From: Pseudomonadota bacterium
GTDB lineage: Bacteria; Pseudomonadota; Alphaproteobacteria; Rhizobiales; Devosiaceae
Direction: 5' to 3'
Assembly (NCBI GenBank): GCA_023428425.1
Contig: JAEYYP010000014.1
Span: 1-21,175 of the forward strand
Length of the DNA: 21,175 nucleotides
The translations under genes and the position numbers were made by a program. Under the pieces are notes generated by a model. It searched no databases. It was not told where the DNA came from and saw nothing but the letters and a program-made list of their open reading frames with translations. Shown here piece by piece: positions 9,854-18,073 of the stretch. The first letter of the stretch is position 1; every line of letters begins with the position of its first letter.

Positions 9854-9889
9854 TGGTCCCCCGCCGCGGGGGGGACCAGCGAAGCTGGT
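9854..9889. repeat. intergenic double-hairpin palindromic element
   Basis: Two overlapping perfect hairpins: TGGTCCCCC (9854-9862) pairs with GGGGGACCA (9870-9878), and ACCAGC (9875-9880) pairs with GCTGGT (9884-9889) around GAA. They share ACCA, so only one can form fully at a time. There is no T-run on either side, so it is not a typical intrinsic terminator. From general familiarity it resembles GC-rich intergenic palindromes scattered in many alphaproteobacterial genomes, but there is only this one copy in the window. Confidence 0.6.
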
Positions 9890-10019
9890 GGAGGGGCGTC
9901 AACATCAGTGACGCTCCCGACGCCCTCGACTACACCCGCCATTAACTCGCATCCCCGACACTGCCCCGGCTCCTCCGCCAGTGCCCGCGGCGGCATCTCC
10001 AACCCGGTCGGGTCGTTCA

Positions 10020-11279
10020 GTGTCCTCTTCTGCCGGCATCGACAAACCGACGAGCGAGGCGGCCCGCCGCGACAACGCCGTGTCGCTGCTGTTCTTCTTC
10101 GCCACAGCCGCAGCCTTCCTCACCCGCTTCGTCATCACCCCGCAGCTGATGAACCGAGTCGTCGGTTACACGACAGAGGAAGGCGCCTTCTACGAGAAGC
10201 TGCACTTCGGCACCTACGCCTCGCTCCTGCTGCTCCCTGTCGTGCTGCTGAGCCGCCCATTCCAGCTGCGCGACGACGAGATCGGCAAATTCAAGGCCCT
10301 CGCCCGCTACGGCGCCCTTATGCTGGCGCTCATCGTCTTCATGTATGTCACCGGCCGACCCGGCCCTGCCGTCTTCCTCGTCGATACCTACCTCGTCGCC
10401 GGCGCCGCCTGTCTCATCATGCTCGCGCTCGGTCCGCACAGCCGCCGCCTGCTGGGCGACATGACGCTGGTCTTCCTCATTCTCAGCGCTGTCGTGGGCA
10501 CGCTCGAGGCCCTCACCCAGCAACGCATCATGCCCTACGAAGCGGTGGAGCTGCAGTTCCGCCCGGTCGGCCTTTCCGAGCATCCGCTGGCGCTCGGTCT
10601 CGGTTGCGCCATGGCGGTCGGCTTCGTCGCGCTTACCCGCTGGCCGGTCTGGCTGCGGGTCGCCGCCGTGTTCGTCCTCTTCATCGGTGTCGCCGCCTCC
10701 GGCGCCCGCGCTGCGCTCGTCGTCACCGTACTCGAGATATTCGCCCTCATCCTGTTCGTGCGCTGGTCGCGCCTGTCGCCGCGCCACGAGCGACAGGCCA
10801 AGCTCGCTGTCGTGCTGTTCACGGCCGGAGCGGGAGCGGTTGTTGTCGCCTTGCTCTTCTCCGCCGGCCTCCTGAGCCGCTTCAGCGAAACCATCTTCGA
10901 CGAGAACTTCTTCGTCCGCGTCAGCATCTACGACGTCTTCAAGCACGTCACCTTCGAGCAGGTGATGTTCGGCATGGAAGGCGCGGAGCTGGTCAGGATC
11001 GTCACCGAAACGCTCCGCATCCCTACCATCGAGAGCGCTCAGGTGGTGATCATCCTGCTCTTCGGCCTGCCGCTGGCGCTGCTCTTCACCTGGCTGGTAC
11101 TGTGGCTGTTCCTGCGCCTGCTGCGGCACGCCCCCGCCGCCGCGTGGATCGGTGTCGCCGCCACCCTCGCCGCCGCACTTTCCAACAACACCCTGTCGTC
11201 CAAGACTCCCGTGGTGATGATGATGCTCGTGCTGGTCATGGCCTACAATCCGAACCGCCCGCCAGCGCCCCGGAATTAA
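10020..11279 (+). CDS. VpsF-family / O-antigen-polymerase-like polysaccharide membrane protein
   Basis: About 419 residues from the GTG at 10020; a GTG at 9981 would add 13 residues, and neither has a strong Shine-Dalgarno sequence, so the start is uncertain. It is a polytopic membrane protein with about 10-11 hydrophobic segments. A large loop between early and middle helices carries RPVGLSEHPLALGLG, the (G/T)-(L/T)-x-(E/Q)-HP motif characteristic of O-antigen ligase/Wzy and VpsF-type proteins. A periplasmic-type stretch with FSETIFDENFFVRVSIYDVF and SNNTLSSK near the end also fits. Such proteins polymerise or transfer surface polysaccharide chains at the inner membrane. No glycosyltransferase or flippase gene lies nearby, so it must serve glycans made elsewhere. 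It heads a same-strand run with the hydroxylase (gap about 108 bases) and the acyltransferase. A generic O-antigen ligase is the alternative. Confidence 0.75.
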   Translation: MSSSAGIDKPTSEAARRDNAVSLLFFFATAAAFLTRFVITPQLMNRVVGYTTEEGAFYEKLHFGTYASLLLLPVVLLSRPFQLRDDEIGKFKALARYGALMLALIVFMYVTGRPGPAVFLVDTYLVAGAACLIMLALGPHSRRLLGDMTLVFLILSAVVGTLEALTQQRIMPYEAVELQFRPVGLSEHPLALGLGCAMAVGFVALTRWPVWLRVAAVFVLFIGVAASGARAALVVTVLEIFALILFVRWSRLSPRHERQAKLAVVLFTAGAGAVVVALLFSAGLLSRFSETIFDENFFVRVSIYDVFKHVTFEQVMFGMEGAELVRIVTETLRIPTIESAQVVIILLFGLPLALLFTWLVLWLFLRLLRHAPAAAWIGVAATLAAALSNNTLSSKTPVVMMMLVLVMAYNPNRPPAPRN

Positions 11280-11387
11280 GGACGTTTGGACAACTGACGG
11301 GCCTCCGCCGCCCTCATCTGGCATCTTCCGGGTTCGAAATCGGGTTGTCCGCATATGGACTTCCCGGCTGCCGGAGTGCCGATCCAG

Positions 11388-12386
11388 ATGTTTTCAGACT
11401 CCATCGATTTCATTGTGGGCAAGCTGGTCAACGCCGTCACCGGCGAGAATGGCATCACGCTGCTCATCCTTTTCTTGACCGCCTTCATCAGTGCCCTCGT
11501 CGCCTACTGGCGCGTCGAGGAGCACAAGTCGGTGCGCGATTTCCTGAGTTTCGCGCTGCCCAAGGAGGTGATCCTGCATCCCTCAGCCCGCGCCGACCTG
11601 CTGTTCTACGTCACCAAGCGCCTGATGATGCCGTTCCTGCTGATCCCGGCCGGCATCGTCTTCGTCGCCCTGGTCGGCTACGGCACCAATCAACTGGTGA
11701 GCTGGGCCTTTGGCCTCGACGGCCCCCTGCTCGCCGGCCCGACCCCGTGGTGGCTGCTGGTGCTGTTCACCATCACCATGCTGATCGCCTACGACATCTC
11801 GTACTACCTGTACCACGTGGCCCAGCACAAAATCCCGTTCCTGTGGGAGTTGCACAAGGTCCACCACTCCGCCGAGGTGCTCGTCGGCATCACCAAGGAC
11901 CGTGTCCACCCGCTCGATGAGCTGATGAACCGCGCGTGGGACGGCGTGATCCCCGGAATCTGCTTCGGCCTCTGGACCGTCATCGCGCTCGACCCCGTCG
12001 AGGTCACCGTGTTCGGCATCAACGTCTACGTCATGCGCAACCTGCTCATGATGGATTTCGTGCGCCACACGCACTACAAAATCTCTTTCGGCCCGCTCGA
12101 CAACGTCATCCTGTCGCCGCACTGGCATCAGTTGCACCACAGTGCCGATCCCCGCCACTACGACAAGAACTTCGGCCTGCTGCTCTCCGTCTGGGACCGC
12201 ATGTTCGGCACAGCCTGCGTGCCCGACCCCAACGAGGACATGAAGTTCGGCCTGCTCGACCGCGACAGGGATGAGTACCAGTCACTGTTCGGCCTCTACC
12301 TGCTGCCACTGAAGAAGATGGCCGGCCACGTTGCGAAGCTTTTCGGCCGCCGCCCGGCACGGCTCAATCCACCGCCGGCGGAGTGA
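11388..12386 (+). CDS. sterol desaturase / fatty acid hydroxylase superfamily protein
   Basis: 332 residues from the ATG at 11388 (GGAG 11 bases upstream); an in-frame ATG at 11355 would add 11 residues but has no visible ribosome-binding site. It is an integral membrane di-iron oxygenase with three to four helices. All histidine clusters are present: HVAQH (H143, H147), HKVHH (H156, H159, H160), H174 (RVHP), HTH (H227, H229) and HWHQLHH (H245, H247, H250, H251). This is the pattern of the fatty acid hydroxylase superfamily (PF04116 type), which inserts oxygen or a double bond into lipid substrates at the membrane. The substrate cannot be told; a fatty acyl chain or lipid carrier is more likely than a sterol in this organism. 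It is followed after 7 bases by the acyltransferase, so co-translation is likely. Confidence 0.9.
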   Translation: MFSDSIDFIVGKLVNAVTGENGITLLILFLTAFISALVAYWRVEEHKSVRDFLSFALPKEVILHPSARADLLFYVTKRLMMPFLLIPAGIVFVALVGYGTNQLVSWAFGLDGPLLAGPTPWWLLVLFTITMLIAYDISYYLYHVAQHKIPFLWELHKVHHSAEVLVGITKDRVHPLDELMNRAWDGVIPGICFGLWTVIALDPVEVTVFGINVYVMRNLLMMDFVRHTHYKISFGPLDNVILSPHWHQLHHSADPRHYDKNFGLLLSVWDRMFGTACVPDPNEDMKFGLLDRDRDEYQSLFGLYLLPLKKMAGHVAKLFGRRPARLNPPPAE

Positions 12387-12393
12387 CAGGCCC

Positions 12394-13533
12394 ATGAACG
12401 CCCACGCCCGCATCGAGGCCGAACTCGCTGATCGCTTCGAGATCGTCGACAACGCCGAGCGCCTTGCCGAGGTCGGTCCCGCGTGGTCCGCCCTTTGGCT
12501 GCGCAACGGCGGCATGATCTTCCAGAGCCACGAGTGGGTCTCGACTTGGTGGGCTACCGTGCCGGGCCGCGAACGCCGCGAACTCCGTATCGGCTTCGTC
12601 TGGCGCGGCGACGACCTCATCGCCGTCCTTCCCCTCGCGATCCAGCGCCGCAAGGGCCTGCGCTGGCTCGAATGGGCGGCAATCGACTGCACCGACTACC
12701 CCGACGTGCTGCTGGACCCGCGCTGCTCTGTAGCCTCGCTGAGCGCGCTGTGGCGTCAGGCGGTGGCGCTCGGCGGCTTCGACATCTACCTGCTCAACCG
12801 CCTGCGCCCCGACGCGACCTTCCGCTCCGTCCTCGACGACCCCGATGGCCCGTCGCTCTCCGCCAGCCGGCGCGCCGAAATCTCTTCCCAAGTCACCGGG
12901 GACTGGGAGTCCGGCGCGAAGTGGTTCGACAGCCAGTCCAAGAAAATGCGGCAGACCTATCGCCGCGCCCGCAAGACCCTCGATGAGTCGGGAGAAACGG
13001 TGTTCCGCCTGGTGCCCCCCGGCGAACCGATCGCACCGATTCTCGCCCGCCTCGGCGAACTGAAGCGCCGGTGGCTGGCCGACACTGGGCGCGTCACCCC
13101 CCTCTTCGACGAAGGCGCCACCGCCCTCCCCGCGCTCGTGCAGGTGCTGGCCGACGCCGGTGCGTTGCGCCTGTTCGTGCTCGAATGCGCCGGCAAGGTC
13201 ATCGCGATCTCGATCAACTTCGAGCAGCGCGGCTCGCTCATGGCCTTCGTCACCAGCTACGACCCGGAGTACGAGCGCGGCTCCCCTGGAATGGTCCTGC
13301 TGATGGACTACGTCCAGTGGGCCATCGACCAGGGCCTCGACGAGGTGGATTTCCTCTGCGGCTCGGAGTCCTTCAAGGCTCGCTATGCCACCCGGCACCT
13401 CACGCTCACCACGGTCATGGGCCCGGGCACCCTAAAGGGTCGCCTCGCCATGCTGGCAGACGATCTCCGTCATCGCTTCCGCGAGGCTCTCGCTGCCCGT
13501 CGCGCCGCCGCCACGACCCAGGACGCGGGTTGA
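12394..13533 (+). CDS. GNAT-fold acyltransferase of the CelD/BcsL (Acetyltransf_6) type
   Basis: 379 residues from the ATG at 12394, supported by GGAG about 10 bases upstream (overlapping the preceding stop codon); an upstream in-frame start at 12331 lies inside the hydroxylase gene and is not preferred. The protein is soluble. The N-terminal half contains FQSHEWVSTWW, the typical opening of CelD/BcsL-like proteins (F-x(3)-EW-x(2)-W-W). The C-terminal half has the GNAT acyl-CoA-binding region (VTSYDPEYERGSPGMVLLMDYVQWA) and the EVDFLCGSESFKARYA segment seen in this group. Relatives are found in cellulose and exopolysaccharide gene clusters and in FemAB-like systems, and are thought to acylate glycans or other surface molecules; the donor and acceptor here are unknown. 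It lies 7 bases after the hydroxylase, so the two are almost certainly one transcript, and converges on the HdeD-like gene with a 16-base gap. Confidence 0.82.
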   Translation: MNAHARIEAELADRFEIVDNAERLAEVGPAWSALWLRNGGMIFQSHEWVSTWWATVPGRERRELRIGFVWRGDDLIAVLPLAIQRRKGLRWLEWAAIDCTDYPDVLLDPRCSVASLSALWRQAVALGGFDIYLLNRLRPDATFRSVLDDPDGPSLSASRRAEISSQVTGDWESGAKWFDSQSKKMRQTYRRARKTLDESGETVFRLVPPGEPIAPILARLGELKRRWLADTGRVTPLFDEGATALPALVQVLADAGALRLFVLECAGKVIAISINFEQRGSLMAFVTSYDPEYERGSPGMVLLMDYVQWAIDQGLDEVDFLCGSESFKARYATRHLTLTTVMGPGTLKGRLAMLADDLRHRFREALAARRAAATTQDAG

Positions 13534-13549
13534 CGCCGGCTGGTGCCGA

Positions 13550-14104
13550 TCACGCCGACCGGTAGAGCCGCCAGGCGAACATGAACAGCGGTACCGACAG
13601 CAGGATCGTAACGATCCCGAGCCACGTCACGCCGACCAGCGAGAAGAAGACCGGCCAGAAGATCAGCGCCAGGCCGAAAAGCACGAACAACGTCCCCTGC
13701 AGCATCGCCGGCCACACCGAGCCGTACGAAGCCCGCTCCCGCCACACGAAGTAGATTTCCACCGCCCCGAAAATGATCGCCTCGATGCCGATCAGCGTCA
13801 CGAGGAACGTGGTCGTCAGCAGCGTCCCCAGCAGTGGCGAGACGATGATCAGCAGCCCGACGATGATCGCGAGGCCGCTGCGGATCACATCCCACCACCA
13901 GGTCGGCGTCTTTACGCCACCGAACGTCAGGCCCCAGAGCCCGAGCACGCCGGCCACCAGCAGCACGATGGCGCCGACGAAGACCAGCGTCGTCAGTGCG
14001 CTCGCCGGCCAGATCACGCAGTAGATGCCGAACAGCAGCATCAGCAGGGCGCGCAACCCCGTGCTCCACGCCAGCCGCTTCTTCACAGTCCCCGATACCG
14101 CCAT
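13550..14104 (-). CDS. HdeD family membrane protein
   Basis: 184 residues, typical HdeD-family length, from the ATG at 14104-14102 with GGAGG 5 bases upstream; longer in-frame starts have no such site. There are six hydrophobic segments in three pairs, with the family feature of short tryptophan/proline-containing turns (CVIWPASALTTL, TPTWWWDVIRSG, IFWPVFFS). In Escherichia coli HdeD is linked to acid resistance at high cell density; members in alphaproteobacteria are mostly uncharacterised, so a stress role is by family only. It is divergent from the YihY-like gene across about 130 bases, a possible shared control region, and convergent with the acyltransferase gene. Confidence 0.88.
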   Translation of the reverse strand: MAVSGTVKKRLAWSTGLRALLMLLFGIYCVIWPASALTTLVFVGAIVLLVAGVLGLWGLTFGGVKTPTWWWDVIRSGLAIIVGLLIIVSPLLGTLLTTTFLVTLIGIEAIIFGAVEIYFVWRERASYGSVWPAMLQGTLFVLFGLALIFWPVFFSLVGVTWLGIVTILLSVPLFMFAWRLYRSA

Positions 14105-14235
14105 CCCTGCCTCCATTGGTGCAGCATGGGCGAGTGAGTCGCGCCCACTAGAGACGATTGCACTCCTCCTCGGCCCGCCCCGCAACCCCTTGCCGCTCAT
14201 GTCGTTCAGCCTTGGCACGCAGAGGAGAGGCCACC

Positions 14236-15126
14236 ATGGACGCAACCGCCCCCACCCGATCCGAAACCGCTCCACACGGCTTCGAGCGCTGGAAGCGTGT
14301 TGCGCTAGGAACAGTGAAGGTCTTCACCGATCCCGACACATCGCCGCGTTGCGCTGCAGCGGCGTTCTTCGGCTTTCTCTCGGTCTTCCCCGCCATTGCC
14401 ACCGTGGCCCTGATCTACGGGCTCGTCGCCAATCGCACCCTCGTCGCCGATACCGTCTCCGCGCTGCAATACGTCCTGCCCGGACTTGCGCTGGATATCC
14501 TCCGCGAGCAGCTCGACAGCCTCGCCGCGCAGCCGAACACGACCCTGGGCCTGGGCCTGCTGATTTCAGTTCCCCTCGCCATCTGGTCGAGTTCCCGCGG
14601 CGTCGATGCGCTGCTGTTTGCCATGTCCCGCGTCCGCGGCGGGCCGGATCGCCGCGGCTTCCTTGAAAAGGCGCTCGTCGCGGTTGGCCTCAGCGTTGGA
14701 GCCTCTGTCTTCATAGTGGTGGCGCTGCTCACGGTCGCCGGCCTGCCCGCCCTGGTTCCCTTTCCGTCCGGGGAGGATTTCGTCATCCTGGCGCTGCGCT
14801 GGCCTATTCTGCTCGTCCTAAGCGTCGGCGTGCTGGCCGTGCTTTACCGGTGGGGCCCGGATCGCCATCCGCGCCGCTTCCGCTACATCCTCCCGGGCGC
14901 CATCCTGGCCTCCTTGCTCTGGCTCGTCGCTGGCGTAGTCTTTTCGATCTACGTCGAGAACTTCGGCAACTACCAAGCGACCTTCGGCTCCGTATCGGCC
15001 GCCGTCGTCCTGCTCCTCTGGCTCTACAACTCGGCGCAAATCCTCGTCCTCGGCGCTGCCTTCAACACCGAGATCGAATACATCGCCACCGGTCGGCGCG
15101 AGCTTGCTCCTGCTGCCAAGTCGTGA
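14236..15126 (+). CDS. YihY/BrkB family inner-membrane protein
   Basis: 296 residues from the ATG at 14236, preceded by GGAG at a spacing of 8. The usual family layout is seen: a soluble N-terminus, then CAAAAFFGFLSVFPAIA as the first membrane segment (family members typically have A-x-x-FF-x(n)-P in this place), five further helices, and the conserved end YVENFGNYQATFGSVSAAVVLLLWLYNSAQILVLGAAFNTEIE. The family was once mislabelled ribonuclease BN; that activity belongs to another protein, and the true role of YihY is unknown, with suggestions of transport or membrane maintenance. The MFS gene follows after 34 bases on the same strand, so both may share a transcript. Confidence 0.92.
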   Translation: MDATAPTRSETAPHGFERWKRVALGTVKVFTDPDTSPRCAAAAFFGFLSVFPAIATVALIYGLVANRTLVADTVSALQYVLPGLALDILREQLDSLAAQPNTTLGLGLLISVPLAIWSSSRGVDALLFAMSRVRGGPDRRGFLEKALVAVGLSVGASVFIVVALLTVAGLPALVPFPSGEDFVILALRWPILLVLSVGVLAVLYRWGPDRHPRRFRYILPGAILASLLWLVAGVVFSIYVENFGNYQATFGSVSAAVVLLLWLYNSAQILVLGAAFNTEIEYIATGRRELAPAAKS

Positions 15127-15160
15127 TCCTCTCCGCCGCCCAATTGCCGGAGAATCCCCG

Positions 15161-16333
15161 ATGCCGTTCGCCGTCTACGCCCTGGCGATCGCCGCATTCG
15201 CCGTCGGCACGGCCGAGTTCGTCATTTCCGGCATCCTGCCCTTTTTGTCGACGGACCTGGGTGTATCGATCCCCACTGCCGGCCTGCTGGTCACGGCCTA
15301 TGCCATCGGCGTCGCGATTGGCGGGCCGCTGCTCACGGTAGCCACCGCGCGCTATTCGCAGCGCGCCGTTCTCATCGGGGTAATGGTCCTCTTCACCGTC
15401 TCCCAGGTGCTCTGCGCTCTCGCCCCCGACTATGGAATGTTGATGGCCGCGCGCCTCCTGTCGTCCATCGGGCACGGTGCCTTTTTCGGAGCTGGCAACG
15501 TGGTGGTTGCCAATCTCGTCAGGCCCGAGCGACGGGGAGCAGCCTTCTCGCTGTTCATCGGAGGCATCACCGTGGCCAACCTGCTGGGCCTTCCGGGCGG
15601 AACCGCCATCGGTGTAGAGCTCGGCTGGCGCAGCACGTTCGTCGCCGTCGGCATCCTTGGAGCGTTGGCGACGCTTGTGCTGGTGTTCCGCATCCCCAGG
15701 GCGGAGGCGACGCAGGGCACCCGTCCGAGCTTGCGAGCACAGATCGCCGAACTGCGGCATCAGCAGGTCTGGCTGTCCTACCTCACCATTGCACTGGTGA
15801 TGGTCGGCAACCTGGCCTGGGGCACCTACCAGACGGCGGCGATGATCGAGGTTGTCGGCATCGCGCCACAGAACGTCTGGATCTATCTGCTGGTCGGCGG
15901 TCTCGGCGCGGTACTCGGCATCTATGCCGGCGGCCGCGGCACGGACTGGAAGCCGATGCCCACGCTCATCGGCGTGCTGATCGCACAGGCCTTCTTCTTC
16001 TTCACCATGATGTTCGCCCTCACCGACCAGGTGTGGTTCACCGTGAACCTGATGATCTCGTCGATCCTCGGCTTCGCGTTCTCGACCCCATTACAGGCCC
16101 GCGTCATCCATGCTGCCGCCAAGGCGCCTAATCTGGCCTCGTCGCTCATCTCGACCGCCTTCAACGTGGGCATTGCCGCCGGCGCGGCGCTGGGCGCCTG
16201 GCTCCTGAGTTCCGGCGTCTCCTACGCCGACATCCCGGCGGTCGGTGTGGTCTTCAGCCTGCTCGCCGCCGGCGCGGCGGCCTTGTCGTGGCGGCTCGAG
16301 CGTCGCCCATCCGTCGCGGCGACAGCCGGTTGA
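15161..16333 (+). CDS. MFS transporter, AraJ/DHA1-like efflux subfamily
   Basis: 390 residues from the ATG at 15161 (GGAG at a spacing of 8); 12 hydrophobic segments in two halves. The first helix reads FAVGTAEFVISGILP, a hallmark of the AraJ/NepI/YdhP group (G-T-x-E-F-x(3)-G-(I/L)-LP). Helix 5 has the antiporter-type motif GLPGGTAIGVELGWRSTF. The C-terminal half contains TPLQARVIHAAAKAPNLASSL, also typical. These proteins export sugars, nucleosides or drugs by proton exchange; the substrate is not predictable from sequence. It sits downstream of the YihY-like gene (34-base gap) with the diguanylate cyclase 60 bases further on the same strand. No regulator gene adjoins it. Confidence 0.92.
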   Translation: MPFAVYALAIAAFAVGTAEFVISGILPFLSTDLGVSIPTAGLLVTAYAIGVAIGGPLLTVATARYSQRAVLIGVMVLFTVSQVLCALAPDYGMLMAARLLSSIGHGAFFGAGNVVVANLVRPERRGAAFSLFIGGITVANLLGLPGGTAIGVELGWRSTFVAVGILGALATLVLVFRIPRAEATQGTRPSLRAQIAELRHQQVWLSYLTIALVMVGNLAWGTYQTAAMIEVVGIAPQNVWIYLLVGGLGAVLGIYAGGRGTDWKPMPTLIGVLIAQAFFFFTMMFALTDQVWFTVNLMISSILGFAFSTPLQARVIHAAAKAPNLASSLISTAFNVGIAAGAALGAWLLSSGVSYADIPAVGVVFSLLAAGAAALSWRLERRPSVAATAG

Positions 16334-16393
16334 GACGTTTTTCGGTGTCGAGTTAATCCCCCATTGTCAGGTCGGTCGTAGGGTCGCGCGCGA

Positions 16394-17575
16394 ATGGCGG
16401 CCGCAGTCGCACGCTCCAGAACGGACCCCGCCGGCTTGCTCGACCAGACCTCCCTGCTCATCTCGATCGGCTTTTCCGCCACGGCGGTGATGCTGACACT
16501 GGTGCTGACCTGGTGCGGCACCCGCACCGATCGCTATCTGCTCACCTGGACGCTCGGCCTCTTCCTCATCGTCACTGGCGTCATGGTCTATGGCCTGATC
16601 GAGGACTATGTCCCTGCGTGGCAATACGCGTCGTTCTCGCTGATGACAGCGGGTTTCGCGGCCATCTGGATCGGCGCGGCGCAGTTTCGATCGGGCAGCG
16701 GCCCGGTCGATGCCGCCGTTCTGTCCTGGGTTGCCGTCAGCGTCGGCATGGGCCTGGTCTTCACCTCCGGCTTCACCGGACTCGCCACCATCGTGGCCAA
16801 TCTCGCCTGCGCGGCATATTTCGGCCTCGCTGCACGTGAGCACTGGCTTGCCCGCGCCGAGGCGCCCCTGCCGCACTCGGCGATGTCCGGGCTATATGCG
16901 GTGACGGTGGTCACGTTCATTCTCTGCGCCGGCCACCTCCTCCTCGGCGGAAAGTTCACACTCGTTGCGCGACCCGCCAACTGGGCCGAAGACGTGAACA
17001 GCGTCGCGATCATTCTGGTGTTGCCGGCTGCGGGCGCCGTCGCCATGGCCCTGCATCAGTTGCGCGGCACCGCTGCCCACCGCCGGCTCGCCATGACCGA
17101 CCCGCTGACCGGCCTGCTCAATCGCCGCGCCCTGTTCGACCTGGCCGAGAAAGCGCCGCTTGCTGCCGGGACTGCCGTGGTGATGTTCGACCTCGACGGC
17201 TTCAAGGCAATCAACGACCGCTTCGGCCACGCCGTTGGTGACGACGTCCTCCGCCGTTTCGCTGGCATCGTTCGCCGCAACCTGCGCAGCCTGGACATCG
17301 CCGCGCGCCTCGGCGGCGAAGAATTCTGCCTGGTGCTTTGCGGCACGGAGCCCCTGGACTTCCACGCCGTAGCGGACCGTATCCGCGCCGAGCTTGCAGC
17401 CACTGCCCCGCTCGCCCCCGACTATGGCCCGCCTACCGTCAGCGCAGGGATAACCGTGAGTTCGGACGCCGGCCTCACGTTCAGCGATCTCCTGCGCGAG
17501 GCCGACGAGCGCCTATATGGCGCCAAGGATGCCGGACGCAACCAGGTCCTCGGCCCAGATCGCCTGGCCGCCTGA
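16394..17575 (+). CDS. membrane-anchored GGDEF diguanylate cyclase
   Basis: 393 residues. The N-terminal half (about 18-220) has about seven hydrophobic segments forming a membrane sensor I do not recognise as MHYT, CHASE or 7TMR. The GGDEF domain (about 231-388) starts at AMTDPLTGLLNRR. It has the metal-binding aspartate in MFDLDGFKAIND (D266), GHAVGDD, and the active-site motif GGEEF (307-311), an active variant. An intact RxxD inhibitory site (RSLD, 298-301) lies five residues before it, so product feedback is expected. It makes cyclic di-GMP from two GTP, controlling surface attachment and exopolysaccharide in this group of bacteria. The ATG at 16394 has only AGGG as a possible ribosome-binding site. 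The gene converges on yqeY with a 2-base gap and no terminator between. Confidence 0.93.
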   Translation: MAAAVARSRTDPAGLLDQTSLLISIGFSATAVMLTLVLTWCGTRTDRYLLTWTLGLFLIVTGVMVYGLIEDYVPAWQYASFSLMTAGFAAIWIGAAQFRSGSGPVDAAVLSWVAVSVGMGLVFTSGFTGLATIVANLACAAYFGLAAREHWLARAEAPLPHSAMSGLYAVTVVTFILCAGHLLLGGKFTLVARPANWAEDVNSVAIILVLPAAGAVAMALHQLRGTAAHRRLAMTDPLTGLLNRRALFDLAEKAPLAAGTAVVMFDLDGFKAINDRFGHAVGDDVLRRFAGIVRRNLRSLDIAARLGGEEFCLVLCGTEPLDFHAVADRIRAELAATAPLAPDYGPPTVSAGITVSSDAGLTFSDLLREADERLYGAKDAGRNQVLGPDRLAA

Positions 17576-17577
17576 CC

Positions 17578-18027
17578 TCAGCCCAGCGCCGCCTTCACCT
17601 TCGCCGACGCCTTGCCGAAGTCGATCCGGCCAGGATACTCCGCCTTGAGCGCGGCAATCACCTTGCCCATGTCCTTGCCGCCCGCGGCCCCGGTCTTCTC
17701 GATGGCTGCCGTGATCGCCGCATCCACTTCGGCTTCGCTCAAACCCTTGGGCAGGAACTCCGAAAGGATGGCGATCTCCTCGCGTTCCACCACCGCCAGG
17801 TCGTCGCGGCCAGCCTTCTCGTAGATACCAAGCGATTCCTCCCGCTGCTTGACCATCTTCTGCAGGAGCGCCAGCACATCGGCGTCGGCGAGTGGCTCCT
17901 TGCCGAGACCGCGCGCCTCGATATCCTTGTCCTTGATGGCAGCACTGATGGCCCGCAGCGTCGCGGTGCGCCGCTTGTGCCCGGCCTTCATCGCCGCCTT
18001 GTAGCCTTCGCTGATCTGGTCACGCAT
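17578..18027 (-). CDS. GatB/YqeY domain-containing protein
   Basis: 149 residues from the ATG at 18027-18025, with GGAG at a spacing of 7; a longer reading to 18135 lacks a ribosome-binding site. The whole protein is a YqeY domain, rich in helices, and similar to the tRNA-binding tail of the GatB amidotransferase subunit: KRRTATLRAISAAIKDKDIE near the N-terminus, EEIAILSEFLPKGLSEAEVDA in the middle, KDMGKVIAALKAEYPGRIDF near the C-terminus. It is thought to bind tRNA or act as a tRNA-linked accessory factor; the exact job is not established. In Rhizobiales it normally sits beside dnaG and opposite carA; here it keeps the divergence from carA but dnaG is 12.7 kb away. Confidence 0.95.
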   Translation of the reverse strand: MRDQISEGYKAAMKAGHKRRTATLRAISAAIKDKDIEARGLGKEPLADADVLALLQKMVKQREESLGIYEKAGRDDLAVVEREEIAILSEFLPKGLSEAEVDAAITAAIEKTGAAGGKDMGKVIAALKAEYPGRIDFGKASAKVKAALG

Positions 18028-18044
18028 GGCTGATCTCCACGTTC

Positions 18045-18073
18045 TTGGTATTCGGTGTCTGCGTCTCCATATA
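18045..18073 (+). promoter_or_regulatory. candidate sigma-70 promoter for carA
   Basis: TTGGTA (18045-18050) and CATATA (18068-18073) are separated by 17 bases, about 95 bases upstream of the carA start, in the divergent yqeY/carA region. The match to consensus is modest (4 of 6 for the -35 element) and the -10 register is ambiguous (TATAGC one base on). Confidence 0.22.

Noticed and set aside
9908..11920. 670-codon open frame on the plus strand overlapping the polymerase-like and hydroxylase genes
   Set aside because: It is Arg/Pro/His-rich, has no domain or membrane pattern, and runs across two well-supported genes in another frame; such frames are common in GC-rich DNA.
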